Assembly: GCF_007859205.1 (NCBI RefSeq) | Contig: NZ_VOHP01000001.1 | Span: forward strand, 1 to 64,000 | Reading direction: 5' to 3' | Length of the DNA stretch: 64,000 nucleotides | Origin: Streptococcus sp. sy004 | GTDB lineage: Bacteria; Bacillota; Bacilli; Lactobacillales; Streptococcaceae | Shown here: in pieces, positions 17,763-25,740 of the stretch | Layout: every line of letters begins with the position of its first letter | Position numbering within the stretch: the first letter of the stretch is position 1 | Notes under the pieces: model-generated | Database searches by the model: none | Told to the model about the DNA's origin: nothing | The model's input: only the letters and a program-made list of their open reading frames with translations | Translations under genes and position numbers: made by a program

Positions 17763-18632
17763 GTGAGACAAGATATTAATATTTTGTGGTTAGATGATGA
17801 ACTTGATTCTGATGCACATGAAGAAAGAAAATTTATTGTAAGTGATATTTTAGAATATAAAGGATATAAAGCAGTTTTTAAAGAATGCTCAACTTTTGAA
17901 AATGCAATTGACGAATTGGTATCAGTAAAGAGATATGACTTTTTCATTTCTGATTTTAATTTAGAGAAGGAGGAAACGGGATTAACCTATCTTGAAAAAA
18001 TACGAGAAAGTAATGGATATAGACAATTTGTCATTTTATATTCCAATAATGAGTATTCGACAATCAAAGATGAGATACTAAATGTAGTTAGAAATAAAAA
18101 TATTGGAATCTTTTCTAACTTCACTTTCTTTTCAGTTGGAGACCAGAATGAAGCAAATCTATTTGAAAATGCAATTGATGTTATATTGTGCAGATGGGAT
18201 GAGTTAAATGCCATTCGTGGTCGATTTATGTTTGAAAATGCAAAGTTAGAGCATATTCTTAGAGAAAAATTGATTCGAAATATGAAGGATAAGAATCCTC
18301 AGTATATTAAAACTGTGGAGTCTAAAGAATATAGGTGGTTGGTTAGAGAATTTTTTAATCGCTTTAGATTTGATCCTAGTAAAAGTAAAGAAAGAGATCA
18401 GATTCAGGAAAAGTGGCTTGAGTTGGTAGATAAAAGAAACTTATTAGCCCATTCTGAAGAAAAATTTGATGCAGAAAGAGGCTACTATATTTATTCAAAA
18501 GATAAGCATACCGATAACGAGCTAGTTATTTATGAAGATAATCTAGATGATGAAAGAAAGTATATTAGTAAACTTGTTACTGAACTCGTTGATTTTGTTG
18601 AATCTGGAAATTTACAGCCCCCTATAAAATAA
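17763..18632 (+). CDS. Receiver-domain protein with C-terminal HEPN-like RNLLAH motif
   Basis: This 289-residue protein starts with GTG at 17763, preceded by AAGGAG and only two bases after the GHKL stop, so translation is coupled. Residues 1-125 look like a response-regulator receiver: acidic pair D11/D12 (ILWLDDE), phospho-acceptor D64 (FFISDFN) and a Ser in LYSNNE. There is no recognisable DNA-binding output domain. The C-terminal half is helical and contains KRNLLAH at 224-230, matching the R-x4-H motif of HEPN ribonucleases. The pairing suggests that the kinase-like tail of the neighbour controls a HEPN effector. Low GC and unusual codons match the two upstream genes. The HEPN call rests on one short motif. 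Confidence 0.7.
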   Translation: MRQDINILWLDDELDSDAHEERKFIVSDILEYKGYKAVFKECSTFENAIDELVSVKRYDFFISDFNLEKEETGLTYLEKIRESNGYRQFVILYSNNEYSTIKDEILNVVRNKNIGIFSNFTFFSVGDQNEANLFENAIDVILCRWDELNAIRGRFMFENAKLEHILREKLIRNMKDKNPQYIKTVESKEYRWLVREFFNRFRFDPSKSKERDQIQEKWLELVDKRNLLAHSEEKFDAERGYYIYSKDKHTDNELVIYEDNLDDERKYISKLVTELVDFVESGNLQPPIK

Positions 18633-18851
18633 ATAATAAAAACCATTAAAAATATATCTTAGCTAGTTATAAAAATATTCGGCGACGAGGTTAATATATC
18701 CTAAGGAATAGTTTTTTATAAGAATTTATCTTTTAGAATTATTTAGTAAAGTAGATCGAATTGGCTTTATTGATGGAAAGTGTGTGTATAAGTTCTCAAG
18801 TTCAAGAATAAATATTAGTTGAAAAAGAAATCTGTATAGAAAGGAGAACTT
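18633..18851 (+). other. AT-rich right boundary of the valS accessory region, with a possible decayed reading frame
   Basis: This stretch has no complete gene. Positions 18712-18819, after a TAG at 18709, are open in one frame and contain LLELFSKVDRIGFIDGKC, then VYKFSSS and a stop. This looks like the last residues of a lost protein; the VDRI..DGK..YKF pattern recalls C-termini of serine recombinases, but the match is weak. From about 18838 the sequence becomes the ribosome-binding site (AAAGGAGAAC) of the next gene. No direct repeats or integrase are visible. Confidence 0.35.
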
Positions 18852-19937
18852 ATGTCCCTAGAATCTTCAATTTTTTCTAAAAAACGAGTGCTTGTGGAGC
18901 GTTTGTTACCTTTTGGTTTTGTGATGGATGGGCAAGATTTTTACTATCGTCGAACCTTGATAGCAGGTGATTTTGAGGCTAGGGTTTGGGTGTCAGCGTC
19001 TGGTCAAGTTTCTGGTCAGGTTTGGGACTGTGAGATGGATGAGCCTTATGAAGCCATTCGTCGTGAATATCAGTTGGGGGCTTTTGTGACTCAGGTTAAG
19101 GAAGCCTATATAACAGTTTTACAGGAGATTGCTTTAGCGTGTTGTGAGGATCAGTTGTTTGAGCAAGAGCAGGCTAATCGCTTAGGCAATTATTTGAAAA
19201 TGACTTATGGCGACGATTATGATTATCCTTTTGTTAAACATCCAAATTATTTTTCTTATCGAGTGGTGGGCAAGTGGTATGCTTTGATTTTTCCTTTGAA
19301 TTTGGCTAAGTTGGGTGTGTCTGGTAATTTGGCAAATCAAAGTGTTGAAGTCATCAATCTCAAGGTTCCAACTCAAAAATTATCAGCTTACTTGGATAAA
19401 GAGGGAATTTATCCTGCCTACCACATGTCTAAGAAAAGCTGGATTTCAGTGGTTTTAGATGATAGTCTGTCGGATAAAGACTTGTTTGAGTTGGTGGATC
19501 AGAGTCGCCAGTTGGTTACACCAAAATCTTTGGCACAAGAAACAGGGCCAGATTTTTGGGTGATTCCTGCTAATCCTAAGTACTATGACATTGATCGTGA
19601 ATTTGCTGAGCATGATAGCATTGAGTGGACTCAGAAGGCCAAGATTAAGGCAGGTGATGTTGTCTTAATTTACATGACGGCACCTACTCGTGCCTTGCGT
19701 TATTTGTGTAGGGTTTTAGAGGCAGATATTAGGAATCAAGGTCAACGTGACAATCCGTCGATTAACTATTTGATGCGGTTGGAGCGATTAAAAACCTATG
19801 CTGATGATTGTTTTAATCAAGATGTTTTACGCCGACATGGTTTGACAACTATTCGTGGGCCAAGGCGACTGCCGCAGAGTCTAATTGATGTGATTAAGTC
19901 TCAAGACTCTCCTTTGTTGAAAAATATGTTAGAATAA
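18852..19937 (+). CDS. MmcQ/YjbR-like protein fused to an EVE/PUA-like domain
   Basis: This 361-residue protein has two parts. Residues 1-220 include two YjbR/MmcQ-type segments (FGFVMDGQDFYYRRT, then the KHPNYFSYRVVGKWYALIF and YPAYHMSKKSWISVVLDD patterns typical of YjbR). Residues from about 230 look EVE-like: FWVIPANPKYYDIDREF, a KIKAGDVVLIYMTAP strand and a CRVLEADI strand. EVE/PUA-like domains bind modified nucleobases, sometimes 5-methylcytosine. Codon use resembles the host rather than the neighbouring defence-like genes. It is therefore probably a core gene that happens to flank the insertion. The cellular role is unknown. Confidence 0.65.
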   Translation: MSLESSIFSKKRVLVERLLPFGFVMDGQDFYYRRTLIAGDFEARVWVSASGQVSGQVWDCEMDEPYEAIRREYQLGAFVTQVKEAYITVLQEIALACCEDQLFEQEQANRLGNYLKMTYGDDYDYPFVKHPNYFSYRVVGKWYALIFPLNLAKLGVSGNLANQSVEVINLKVPTQKLSAYLDKEGIYPAYHMSKKSWISVVLDDSLSDKDLFELVDQSRQLVTPKSLAQETGPDFWVIPANPKYYDIDREFAEHDSIEWTQKAKIKAGDVVLIYMTAPTRALRYLCRVLEADIRNQGQRDNPSINYLMRLERLKTYADDCFNQDVLRRHGLTTIRGPRRLPQSLIDVIKSQDSPLLKNMLE

Positions 19938-20010
19938 AAACGGTACAATAAAGCTAGTGCTTGGAATGATCTTTATCCCAAGCCAATATTGATAAAGAAA
20001 GTAGTTTTTG

Positions 20011-20928
20011 ATGAAAACATTACAATTAGGTCAGTCAGCATTAGAAGTTTCACGTCTTGCCTTGGGTTGCATGCGAATGGCAAGTCTTGATTTGGAAGAA
20101 GCTAAACAAGTTATTCAAACCAGTTTAGATTTGGGGATTAACTTTTTTGACCATGCTGATATTTATGGTAAGGGGCAGTCAGAGCGATTGTTTGGTCAAG
20201 CCATTAAGGATATGGGGATTGACCGTGAGCGATTGATGATTCAGTCCAAGTGTGGGATTCGTCAGGGATTTTTTGATTTTTCAAAAGAGCATATCTTGCA
20301 ATCTGTTGATGGTATCTTGGAACGTTTGCAGACGGACTATTTGGATCTTTTAGTCTTACACCGCCCAGATACCCTTTGGGAACCAGAAGAAGTGGCTGAA
20401 ACCTTTACTTATCTAAAGGAGCAAGGCAAGGTGCGCCATTTTGGTTTGAGTAATGTCAATCGTTACCAGTTTGAGCATTTGCAGGCCTATATGGATCAGC
20501 CACTCTTGGTCAATCAGTTACAGTTTAGTTTGGTTCATACACCTATGATTGATAGTGGGTTACAGGTTAATATGTTGAGTGATGGAGCAACAAATCGTGA
20601 CGGTGGTATTTTGGACTATTGTCGCCTACATGGTGTGACCATTCAGGCTTGGTCGCCGTTTATGATTGATTTGGTGAAAGGTACTTTTTTTGACCACCCT
20701 GATTATCCAGAGCTTAATCAAGTGTTGAGAGAATTAGCAACAGCCAAAGGTGTCTCCGTTGAAGCGATTGCGACAGCCTTTATTCTTCGTCATCCTGCTA
20801 AAATGCAAGTCATTCTCGGTTCTATGAATCCAGATCGCTTGCGAAATATTGCTAAGGCTAGTGAGATTGAACTGGATCGTAAAGAATGGTATCGCCTGTA
20901 TCTAGCAGCAGGTAAGTTTTTACCATAA
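20011..20928 (+). CDS. Aldo/keto reductase family oxidoreductase (YdhF-like)
   Basis: This 305-residue TIM-barrel reductase has the AKR signatures FFDHADIYGKGQSE (catalytic D and Y), a later lysine in IQSKCG and a histidine in LVLHRPD, plus the NADPH-binding end LGSMNPDRL. It probably reduces carbonyl compounds with NADPH. ATG 20011 is chosen over a TTG one codon earlier. AAAGAAAG lies upstream. It is followed by a terminator at 20934-20967. Confidence 0.9.
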   Translation: MKTLQLGQSALEVSRLALGCMRMASLDLEEAKQVIQTSLDLGINFFDHADIYGKGQSERLFGQAIKDMGIDRERLMIQSKCGIRQGFFDFSKEHILQSVDGILERLQTDYLDLLVLHRPDTLWEPEEVAETFTYLKEQGKVRHFGLSNVNRYQFEHLQAYMDQPLLVNQLQFSLVHTPMIDSGLQVNMLSDGATNRDGGILDYCRLHGVTIQAWSPFMIDLVKGTFFDHPDYPELNQVLRELATAKGVSVEAIATAFILRHPAKMQVILGSMNPDRLRNIAKASEIELDRKEWYRLYLAAGKFLP

Positions 20929-20933
20929 TTAAC

Positions 20934-20967
20934 AAAAAGATTTAACTCATGGGTTAAGTCTTTTTGT
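20934..20967 (+). terminator. Terminator after the aldo/keto reductase gene
   Basis: AAAAAGATTTAACTC and the matching GGGTTAAGTCTTTTT form a long stem with a short loop and T-tail. Confidence 0.85.
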
Positions 20968-20990
20968 AATTGGTTTTATTGTTGACATTT

Positions 20991-20999
20991 TGATATAAT
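20991..20999 (+). promoter_or_regulatory. Extended -10 promoter of mutX
   Basis: TGATATAAT is an extended -10 box 24 bases before ATG 21023. The AAGGAGGAG ribosome-binding site lies between them. Confidence 0.6.
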
Positions 21000-21022
21000 G
21001 GAAAAAAAGAAGGAGGAGTTTC

Positions 21023-21496
21023 ATGGTAAAGTTAGCGACCATTTGTTACATTGATAATGGTAAGGAATTTCTCCTTCTTCATCGTAATAAACGTCAAGAT
21101 GATGTTCACTATGGCAAGTGGATTTCTGTTGGTGGCAAGCTAGAAGCTGGTGAGAGTCCAGAGGATTGTGCTAGGCGTGAAGTGGCTGAAGAAACGGGGC
21201 TAAATGTGGAAGAGATGAGCCTTAAAGGGATTGTGACATTTCCAAATTTTACACCAAATCAGGATTGGTACACCTACGTTTTTCGAGTGACGGCATTTTC
21301 AGGTGACTTGTTGTCTGATTGTCCAGAAGGCAACTTAGCTTGGGTACCTTACGATCAAGTTTTGACCAAGCCCACATGGGAAGGGGATTATCAACTCTTT
21401 TCTTGGATTTTAGAAGATAGCCCCTTCTTTTCTGCAAAATTTTCTTATCAAGATGGGCAGTTACTGGATCAGCAGGTTTATTTTTATGATAAGTAG
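21023..21496 (+). CDS. mutX: 8-oxo-dGTP diphosphatase MutX (Nudix hydrolase)
   Basis: This 157-residue Nudix enzyme removes 8-oxo-dGTP from the nucleotide pool and so prevents A:T to C:G mutations. The Nudix box GKLEAGESPEDCARREVAEETGL-like segment lies at about residues 38-60, with the REVAEE metal ligands intact. The start LATICYIDNGKE and the KPTWEGD motif match streptococcal MutX closely. AAGGAGGAG precedes the ATG. It lies upstream of an AI-2E family permease gene. Confidence 0.9.
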   Translation: MVKLATICYIDNGKEFLLLHRNKRQDDVHYGKWISVGGKLEAGESPEDCARREVAEETGLNVEEMSLKGIVTFPNFTPNQDWYTYVFRVTAFSGDLLSDCPEGNLAWVPYDQVLTKPTWEGDYQLFSWILEDSPFFSAKFSYQDGQLLDQQVYFYDK

Positions 21497-21548
21497 TGAT
21501 TTTTAGAGAAAAAGCAAGGTGTCTTATTAGTTATCAAATGGAGGAATT

Positions 21549-22709
21549 ATGAGCCAAAACGAGAAGCAGTTTGATAAAAGTTGGTTTTCAAAATGGTTGT
21601 TACATAATCAAGCAGTATCTGTGCTGTTGATTACGTTGCTTCTGTTTTTGAATATTTTTGTATTTACAAAAATTAGTTCGGTCTTTATGTCAGTCCTTTA
21701 CTTGGGGGCAGCCGTCATGCTTCCTTTAGTGATGTCAACCATTCTCTACTATCTGTTAGAGCCGATGGTGACTTGGATTGAAAAAAGGGGGATGCAGCGT
21801 GTAGCAGCGATTGCCTTTGTTTTTATTTTGGTGTTATTAGGTGTGCTACTGGTACTTGCCAATTTTGTGCCCATGGCTCAAGAGCAAGTGATGAGTTTTA
21901 TTCGTAATTTACCAACCTACACTCGACAGGTGGAGAAACAAGCTGTTCAGTTGTTACAAGATCCACGTTTGGCTAATTTCCGTCCACAACTTGAAGATGT
22001 CGTGGATAATTTAAGTCAAAAAGCTGTTGATTATGCAGAGACCTTTTCACGAGATGCGGTGTCGTGGCTGGGAAGTTTAGCGGCGACTATTGCCAAGGTT
22101 GCAGTTGCTATTATCATTGCACCGTTTATTCTCTTTTATTTCCTAAGAGATAGCCAGCAGATGAAAACGGGCTTGGTTTCTATTATCCCCACCAAAATGC
22201 GTCCGTCAGCCACTCGGATTTTAAGTGGGATCAATGAACAGTTATCAGGTTATGTTCAAGGACAGGTGACGGTAGCCATTGTCGTAGGTATCATGTTTTC
22301 AATCATGTTTAGCCTAATCAATCTCCCTTATGCTCTCACGCTTGGGGTTTTGGCAGGTATTTTGAACATGATTCCTTACTTGGGAAGTTTCTTGGCGATG
22401 ATTCCTGTTGTGATTTTAGCCTTGGTTGATGGACCTGTAATGCTAGCCAAGGTCTTGTTGGTCTTTACCATTGAACAAACGGTCGAAGGTCGTTTTGTAA
22501 CCCCATTAGTTCTAGGTAGCAAGCTCAGCATTCATCCTATTACCATTATGTTTATTCTCTTGATTTCAGGATCAATATTTGGTGTCTGGGGCGTCTTTTT
22601 AGGAATTCCATTTTATGCTTCCGTCAAGGTAGTGGTCAAAGAAATGTTTGAATGGTACAAACAAGCTAGTGGGCTTTACGAGGAGGCAAATAGTCAAGAT
22701 GAGCAATAG
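21549..22709 (+). CDS. AI-2E family (UPF0118) membrane transporter
   Basis: This 386-residue membrane protein has the usual topology of the AI-2E exporter / Na+-antiporter superfamily. Three N-terminal hydrophobic segments are followed by a long extracellular or periplasmic-like helical domain (residues 115-180), then five C-terminal segments. Family motifs include FILFYFLRDSQQMK, YVQGQVTVAIVVG and GILNMIPYLGSFLAMIP. The substrate is unknown. Its last eleven bases overlap the TPR gene. Confidence 0.87.
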   Translation: MSQNEKQFDKSWFSKWLLHNQAVSVLLITLLLFLNIFVFTKISSVFMSVLYLGAAVMLPLVMSTILYYLLEPMVTWIEKRGMQRVAAIAFVFILVLLGVLLVLANFVPMAQEQVMSFIRNLPTYTRQVEKQAVQLLQDPRLANFRPQLEDVVDNLSQKAVDYAETFSRDAVSWLGSLAATIAKVAVAIIIAPFILFYFLRDSQQMKTGLVSIIPTKMRPSATRILSGINEQLSGYVQGQVTVAIVVGIMFSIMFSLINLPYALTLGVLAGILNMIPYLGSFLAMIPVVILALVDGPVMLAKVLLVFTIEQTVEGRFVTPLVLGSKLSIHPITIMFILLISGSIFGVWGVFLGIPFYASVKVVVKEMFEWYKQASGLYEEANSQDEQ

Positions 22710-23928
22710 TGAAAAAATGTTGGCAGCCTTGGAAATGGGTGATTTGACACGAGCAAAGAAATATTTTCAGCGAGCCTTACATTCAGATGACCAAGAAACC
22801 TTGTTGGACTTGGGGACTTATTTGCAATCAATTGGCTTTTATGAAGAAGCCAAAGCCATTTATCAGCAAATTCAGAATGACTTTCCAGAAGTTTATTTGA
22901 GCTTGGCTGAAATTGCAGCTGAGGATGGTCAGATAGAAGAGGCTTTCTTTTATCTGGATCAAGTTGATTCGACAAGTCCGGATTATGTGGTTAGTCTGCT
23001 GATCATGGCTGACTTGTATGATAGTGAAGGTTTGACGGATGTAGCTAGGGAAAAATTACTTTTAGCCAGTCAGTTGAGTGCTGATCCCCTGGTTAAACTA
23101 GGCTTGTCTGAAATCGAGTATCGTTTGGAAAATTTTCAAGCAGCCATTGATACTTATGCCCAACTGGATAATCGAGCAATCCTAGCTGAGACAGGGATTT
23201 CCACCTATCAACGTATTGGTCGTTCTTATGCTCATTTGGGTAAGATTGAAGCAGCGATTGAGTTTTTAGCCAAGGCTGTTGAGATTGAGTATGATGACCA
23301 GACGGTTTTTGAATTGGCCAGTCTTTTGAGTGAGCAAGAGGATTATCAACGAGCTAATGTGTATTTCAAACAATTAGAAACCATGAACCCTGATTTTGAA
23401 GGCTATGAGTTAGCTTATGCTCGTTCTCTTCATGCCAATCACCAGTTAGAAGAGGCCTTGATTCTCGTTCAAGGTGGTCTAGCTAAAAATGAATTTGACG
23501 GGCAATTACTGCTCTTAGCTGCTCAGTTGTCTTATGAAAATCATGACCAAGTTGGAGCTGAAAACTATCTCATCAAGGCAGAGGCCGTGGTGGAAGATCG
23601 TGAAGAAGTAGTCCTAGCCCTAGCTAATCTTTACTTGGAGCAAGAACGTTATTCAGAGATTATCGCCTTGGTTGATGAGGAAAATGATTGGGCATTAACC
23701 AAGTGGACCTTGGCCAAGGCCTATCAGGCTAGTGATGAGGAAGATAAGGCTCTAGCTATTTATAAGGTGTTGACAGAGGATTTGGGAAATAATCCTGACT
23801 TTCTCAAAGACTATGCCTATCTGTTAAGGGAGTTTGGCTATCAAAAAGACTTGGCTTTGGTGGTTCAGCAGTATTTGACATTTGTTCCTGATGATACAGA
23901 AATGTATGACTTATTAGATGACAATTAA
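22699..23928 (+). CDS. Tetratricopeptide repeat protein
   Basis: This 409-residue soluble protein is built almost entirely of TPR helix pairs, for example YQRIGRSYAHLGKIEAAIEFLAKAVEI. No catalytic domain is visible. ATG 22699, preceded by GAGGAGG, overlaps the end of the upstream permease gene by 11 bases, implying translational coupling. The in-frame ATG at 22648 would extend far into the permease gene and is rejected. Such proteins act as scaffolds; no partner can be named. Confidence 0.85.
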   Translation: MSNSEKMLAALEMGDLTRAKKYFQRALHSDDQETLLDLGTYLQSIGFYEEAKAIYQQIQNDFPEVYLSLAEIAAEDGQIEEAFFYLDQVDSTSPDYVVSLLIMADLYDSEGLTDVAREKLLLASQLSADPLVKLGLSEIEYRLENFQAAIDTYAQLDNRAILAETGISTYQRIGRSYAHLGKIEAAIEFLAKAVEIEYDDQTVFELASLLSEQEDYQRANVYFKQLETMNPDFEGYELAYARSLHANHQLEEALILVQGGLAKNEFDGQLLLLAAQLSYENHDQVGAENYLIKAEAVVEDREEVVLALANLYLEQERYSEIIALVDEENDWALTKWTLAKAYQASDEEDKALAIYKVLTEDLGNNPDFLKDYAYLLREFGYQKDLALVVQQYLTFVPDDTEMYDLLDDN

Positions 23929-23957
23929 AAGAGATTGATATTTTATCAATCTCTTTT
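23927..23957. terminator. Bidirectional terminator between the TPR gene and rqcH
   Basis: AAAAGAGATTGATA and TATCAATCTCTTTT form a perfect stem that also covers the last codons of the convergent rqcH gene. Confidence 0.88.
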
Positions 23958-25610
23958 GTTTAGTTTCATGCTTTGAATTTTTTCTGAAATAGGAGTGACT
24001 CGCAAGGTTTTTTGTCCAGTATAAGTGACAAATCCAGGTTTTGCTCCCGTAGGTTTATGGAGTTTTTTGGCTTCAATCATATCCACTTGTACAAGATTGG
24101 ATAGACGAGCCTTAGAATAATAGGCAGCTAGTTCCGCTGCGTCTGTTTTGACCTCATCGCTAGGGTTGAGATTGTCTTTGATGATGACATGGCTTCCGGC
24201 AATATCCTTAGCATGAAACCAAAGCTCGCCTTTCTTGGCTAGTTTGAAAGTCAATTCTTCATTTTGAAGGTTATTGCGTCCGACCAAAATGATGGTTTTA
24301 CCATCGGTTGCCAGATATTGCTCAGGTTTTTTACGCTTGTGGAGTTTTTGACGATTTTTTTGTTTGATAAAACCAGTCTGAATCAATTCTTCTCGAATGT
24401 CTTCAATATCATCCAAAGAAGCTTGAGCAAGGGCAACTTCAACACTTTCAAGATAAGAAATCGTTTCCTTGGTTTCCTCAATCAGTCCTTTGAGATGTTT
24501 GACAGCTTCTTTTAATTTTTGATATTTTTTGAAATAACGCTGGGCATTTTGATTCGGCGTGAGGGCAAGATCAAGGGCAATCGTAATTGGCTGGCCGGTA
24601 TAGTAGTTGTCTAAGATGATTTCATCCTTATTATTGGGAACCTGACTGAGATAGGTTGTCAGTAGTTCGCCTTTTTGACGAAAATCTTCTGCCAAGTCAG
24701 TGTCGGCTAGCTCTTGACTTTGCTTGTTCAATTTCTTACGATTTTTTTCCAAATCATTCTGAACCCGTTGAATTAAGTCGCTCGCCTGCCGGCTGATACG
24801 GTCTTTTTCAGCTTTTTCTTGATAAAAATAATCTAGGAGTTGGGCAAAATCAGCAAATGATTTTTGGTTGTCTGAAAAAGTGACGGCCGAAAAACTATTC
24901 TTGGTCAGAGTAGGTTTAGTTTCTTGGTTAAAGAAAGCTCGAAAGGCCTTGAGTTTACGGTCGCAATCCAAGGCAAGTGTTAGTTGGTTAGCCGTATCTC
25001 GTCCTAAGCCTTGGAAAAGTTGCTGAAGATTGTTAGCAGTCAAGTCTTGTGTTTGAAGAATCTCAAAGAGTTTTTCATCAGCTATGGTAAATGGATTGTG
25101 ACTGTTTTTTGGTGGTGGAGCTAGATAGGTTGCACCAGGTAAAATGGTACGGTAGCTATTTTGGGCAAAACCAAGGTGTTTAATCGATTCGATAATCTTT
25201 CCTTGTCCCTTGTCTAACAAGATAATGTTGCTATGCTTGCCCATGATTTCAACCACTAAGGTGACTTCAATGTGATCGCCAATTTCATTTTTGTTGGAAA
25301 CGCTGATTTCTAAGATACGATCATTGTCAATTTGTTTCAGTTGCTCAATGACAGCACCTTGAAGGTACTTTCGCATAATCATGGTAAAGGTGCTGGGTTG
25401 TTTGGGATTTTGAAACTCAGTTTGCGTTAATTGGATACGACCAAAGACAGAGTGTGCAGAAAGTAGCAGTTTGTAATTTTGTCGATGGTGACGAATAGTT
25501 AGGACTAACTCTCTCTCAAATGGTTGGTTGACCTTTTGAATCCGTCCACCGACCAGTTGAGTTTGAAGTTCTTGGGTAAGGTGATGCAAAAAAAAGCCAT
25601 CAAAAGACAT
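23946..25610 (-). CDS. rqcH: Rqc2-like ribosome quality control factor RqcH (FbpA/PavA)
   Basis: This 554-residue NFACT protein binds stalled 50S-peptidyl-tRNA complexes and recruits tRNA-Ala to add C-terminal alanine tails. The streptococcal form is also known as the fibronectin-binding protein PavA/FbpA. The order is NFACT-N (starts MSFDGFFLHHLTQEL), a coiled coil (about 280-430) and the NFACT-R domain (YLATDGKTIILVGRNNLQNE, then ELWFHAKDIAGSHVII). There is no signal peptide or anchor, as in PavA. It is transcribed alone, convergent with the TPR gene. Confidence 0.93.
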   Translation of the reverse strand: MSFDGFFLHHLTQELQTQLVGGRIQKVNQPFERELVLTIRHHRQNYKLLLSAHSVFGRIQLTQTEFQNPKQPSTFTMIMRKYLQGAVIEQLKQIDNDRILEISVSNKNEIGDHIEVTLVVEIMGKHSNIILLDKGQGKIIESIKHLGFAQNSYRTILPGATYLAPPPKNSHNPFTIADEKLFEILQTQDLTANNLQQLFQGLGRDTANQLTLALDCDRKLKAFRAFFNQETKPTLTKNSFSAVTFSDNQKSFADFAQLLDYFYQEKAEKDRISRQASDLIQRVQNDLEKNRKKLNKQSQELADTDLAEDFRQKGELLTTYLSQVPNNKDEIILDNYYTGQPITIALDLALTPNQNAQRYFKKYQKLKEAVKHLKGLIEETKETISYLESVEVALAQASLDDIEDIREELIQTGFIKQKNRQKLHKRKKPEQYLATDGKTIILVGRNNLQNEELTFKLAKKGELWFHAKDIAGSHVIIKDNLNPSDEVKTDAAELAAYYSKARLSNLVQVDMIEAKKLHKPTGAKPGFVTYTGQKTLRVTPISEKIQSMKLNKRD

Positions 25611-25740
25611 GCAATTCTCCTTTTTTGTCTAGTTTAATCATTATATCATAAATGTCTGAGCCTAGATAGACAAAGAGATGAGATAGACGGTCTGATGAGA
25701 ATATGCTACAATAGTCCTACTAAAGAATAAAGGAGTTAGT

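Noticed and set aside
20982-20987. TTGACA before mutX as a -35 box
   Set aside because: It is only six bases from the TATAAT box. The extended -10 element explains the promoter better.
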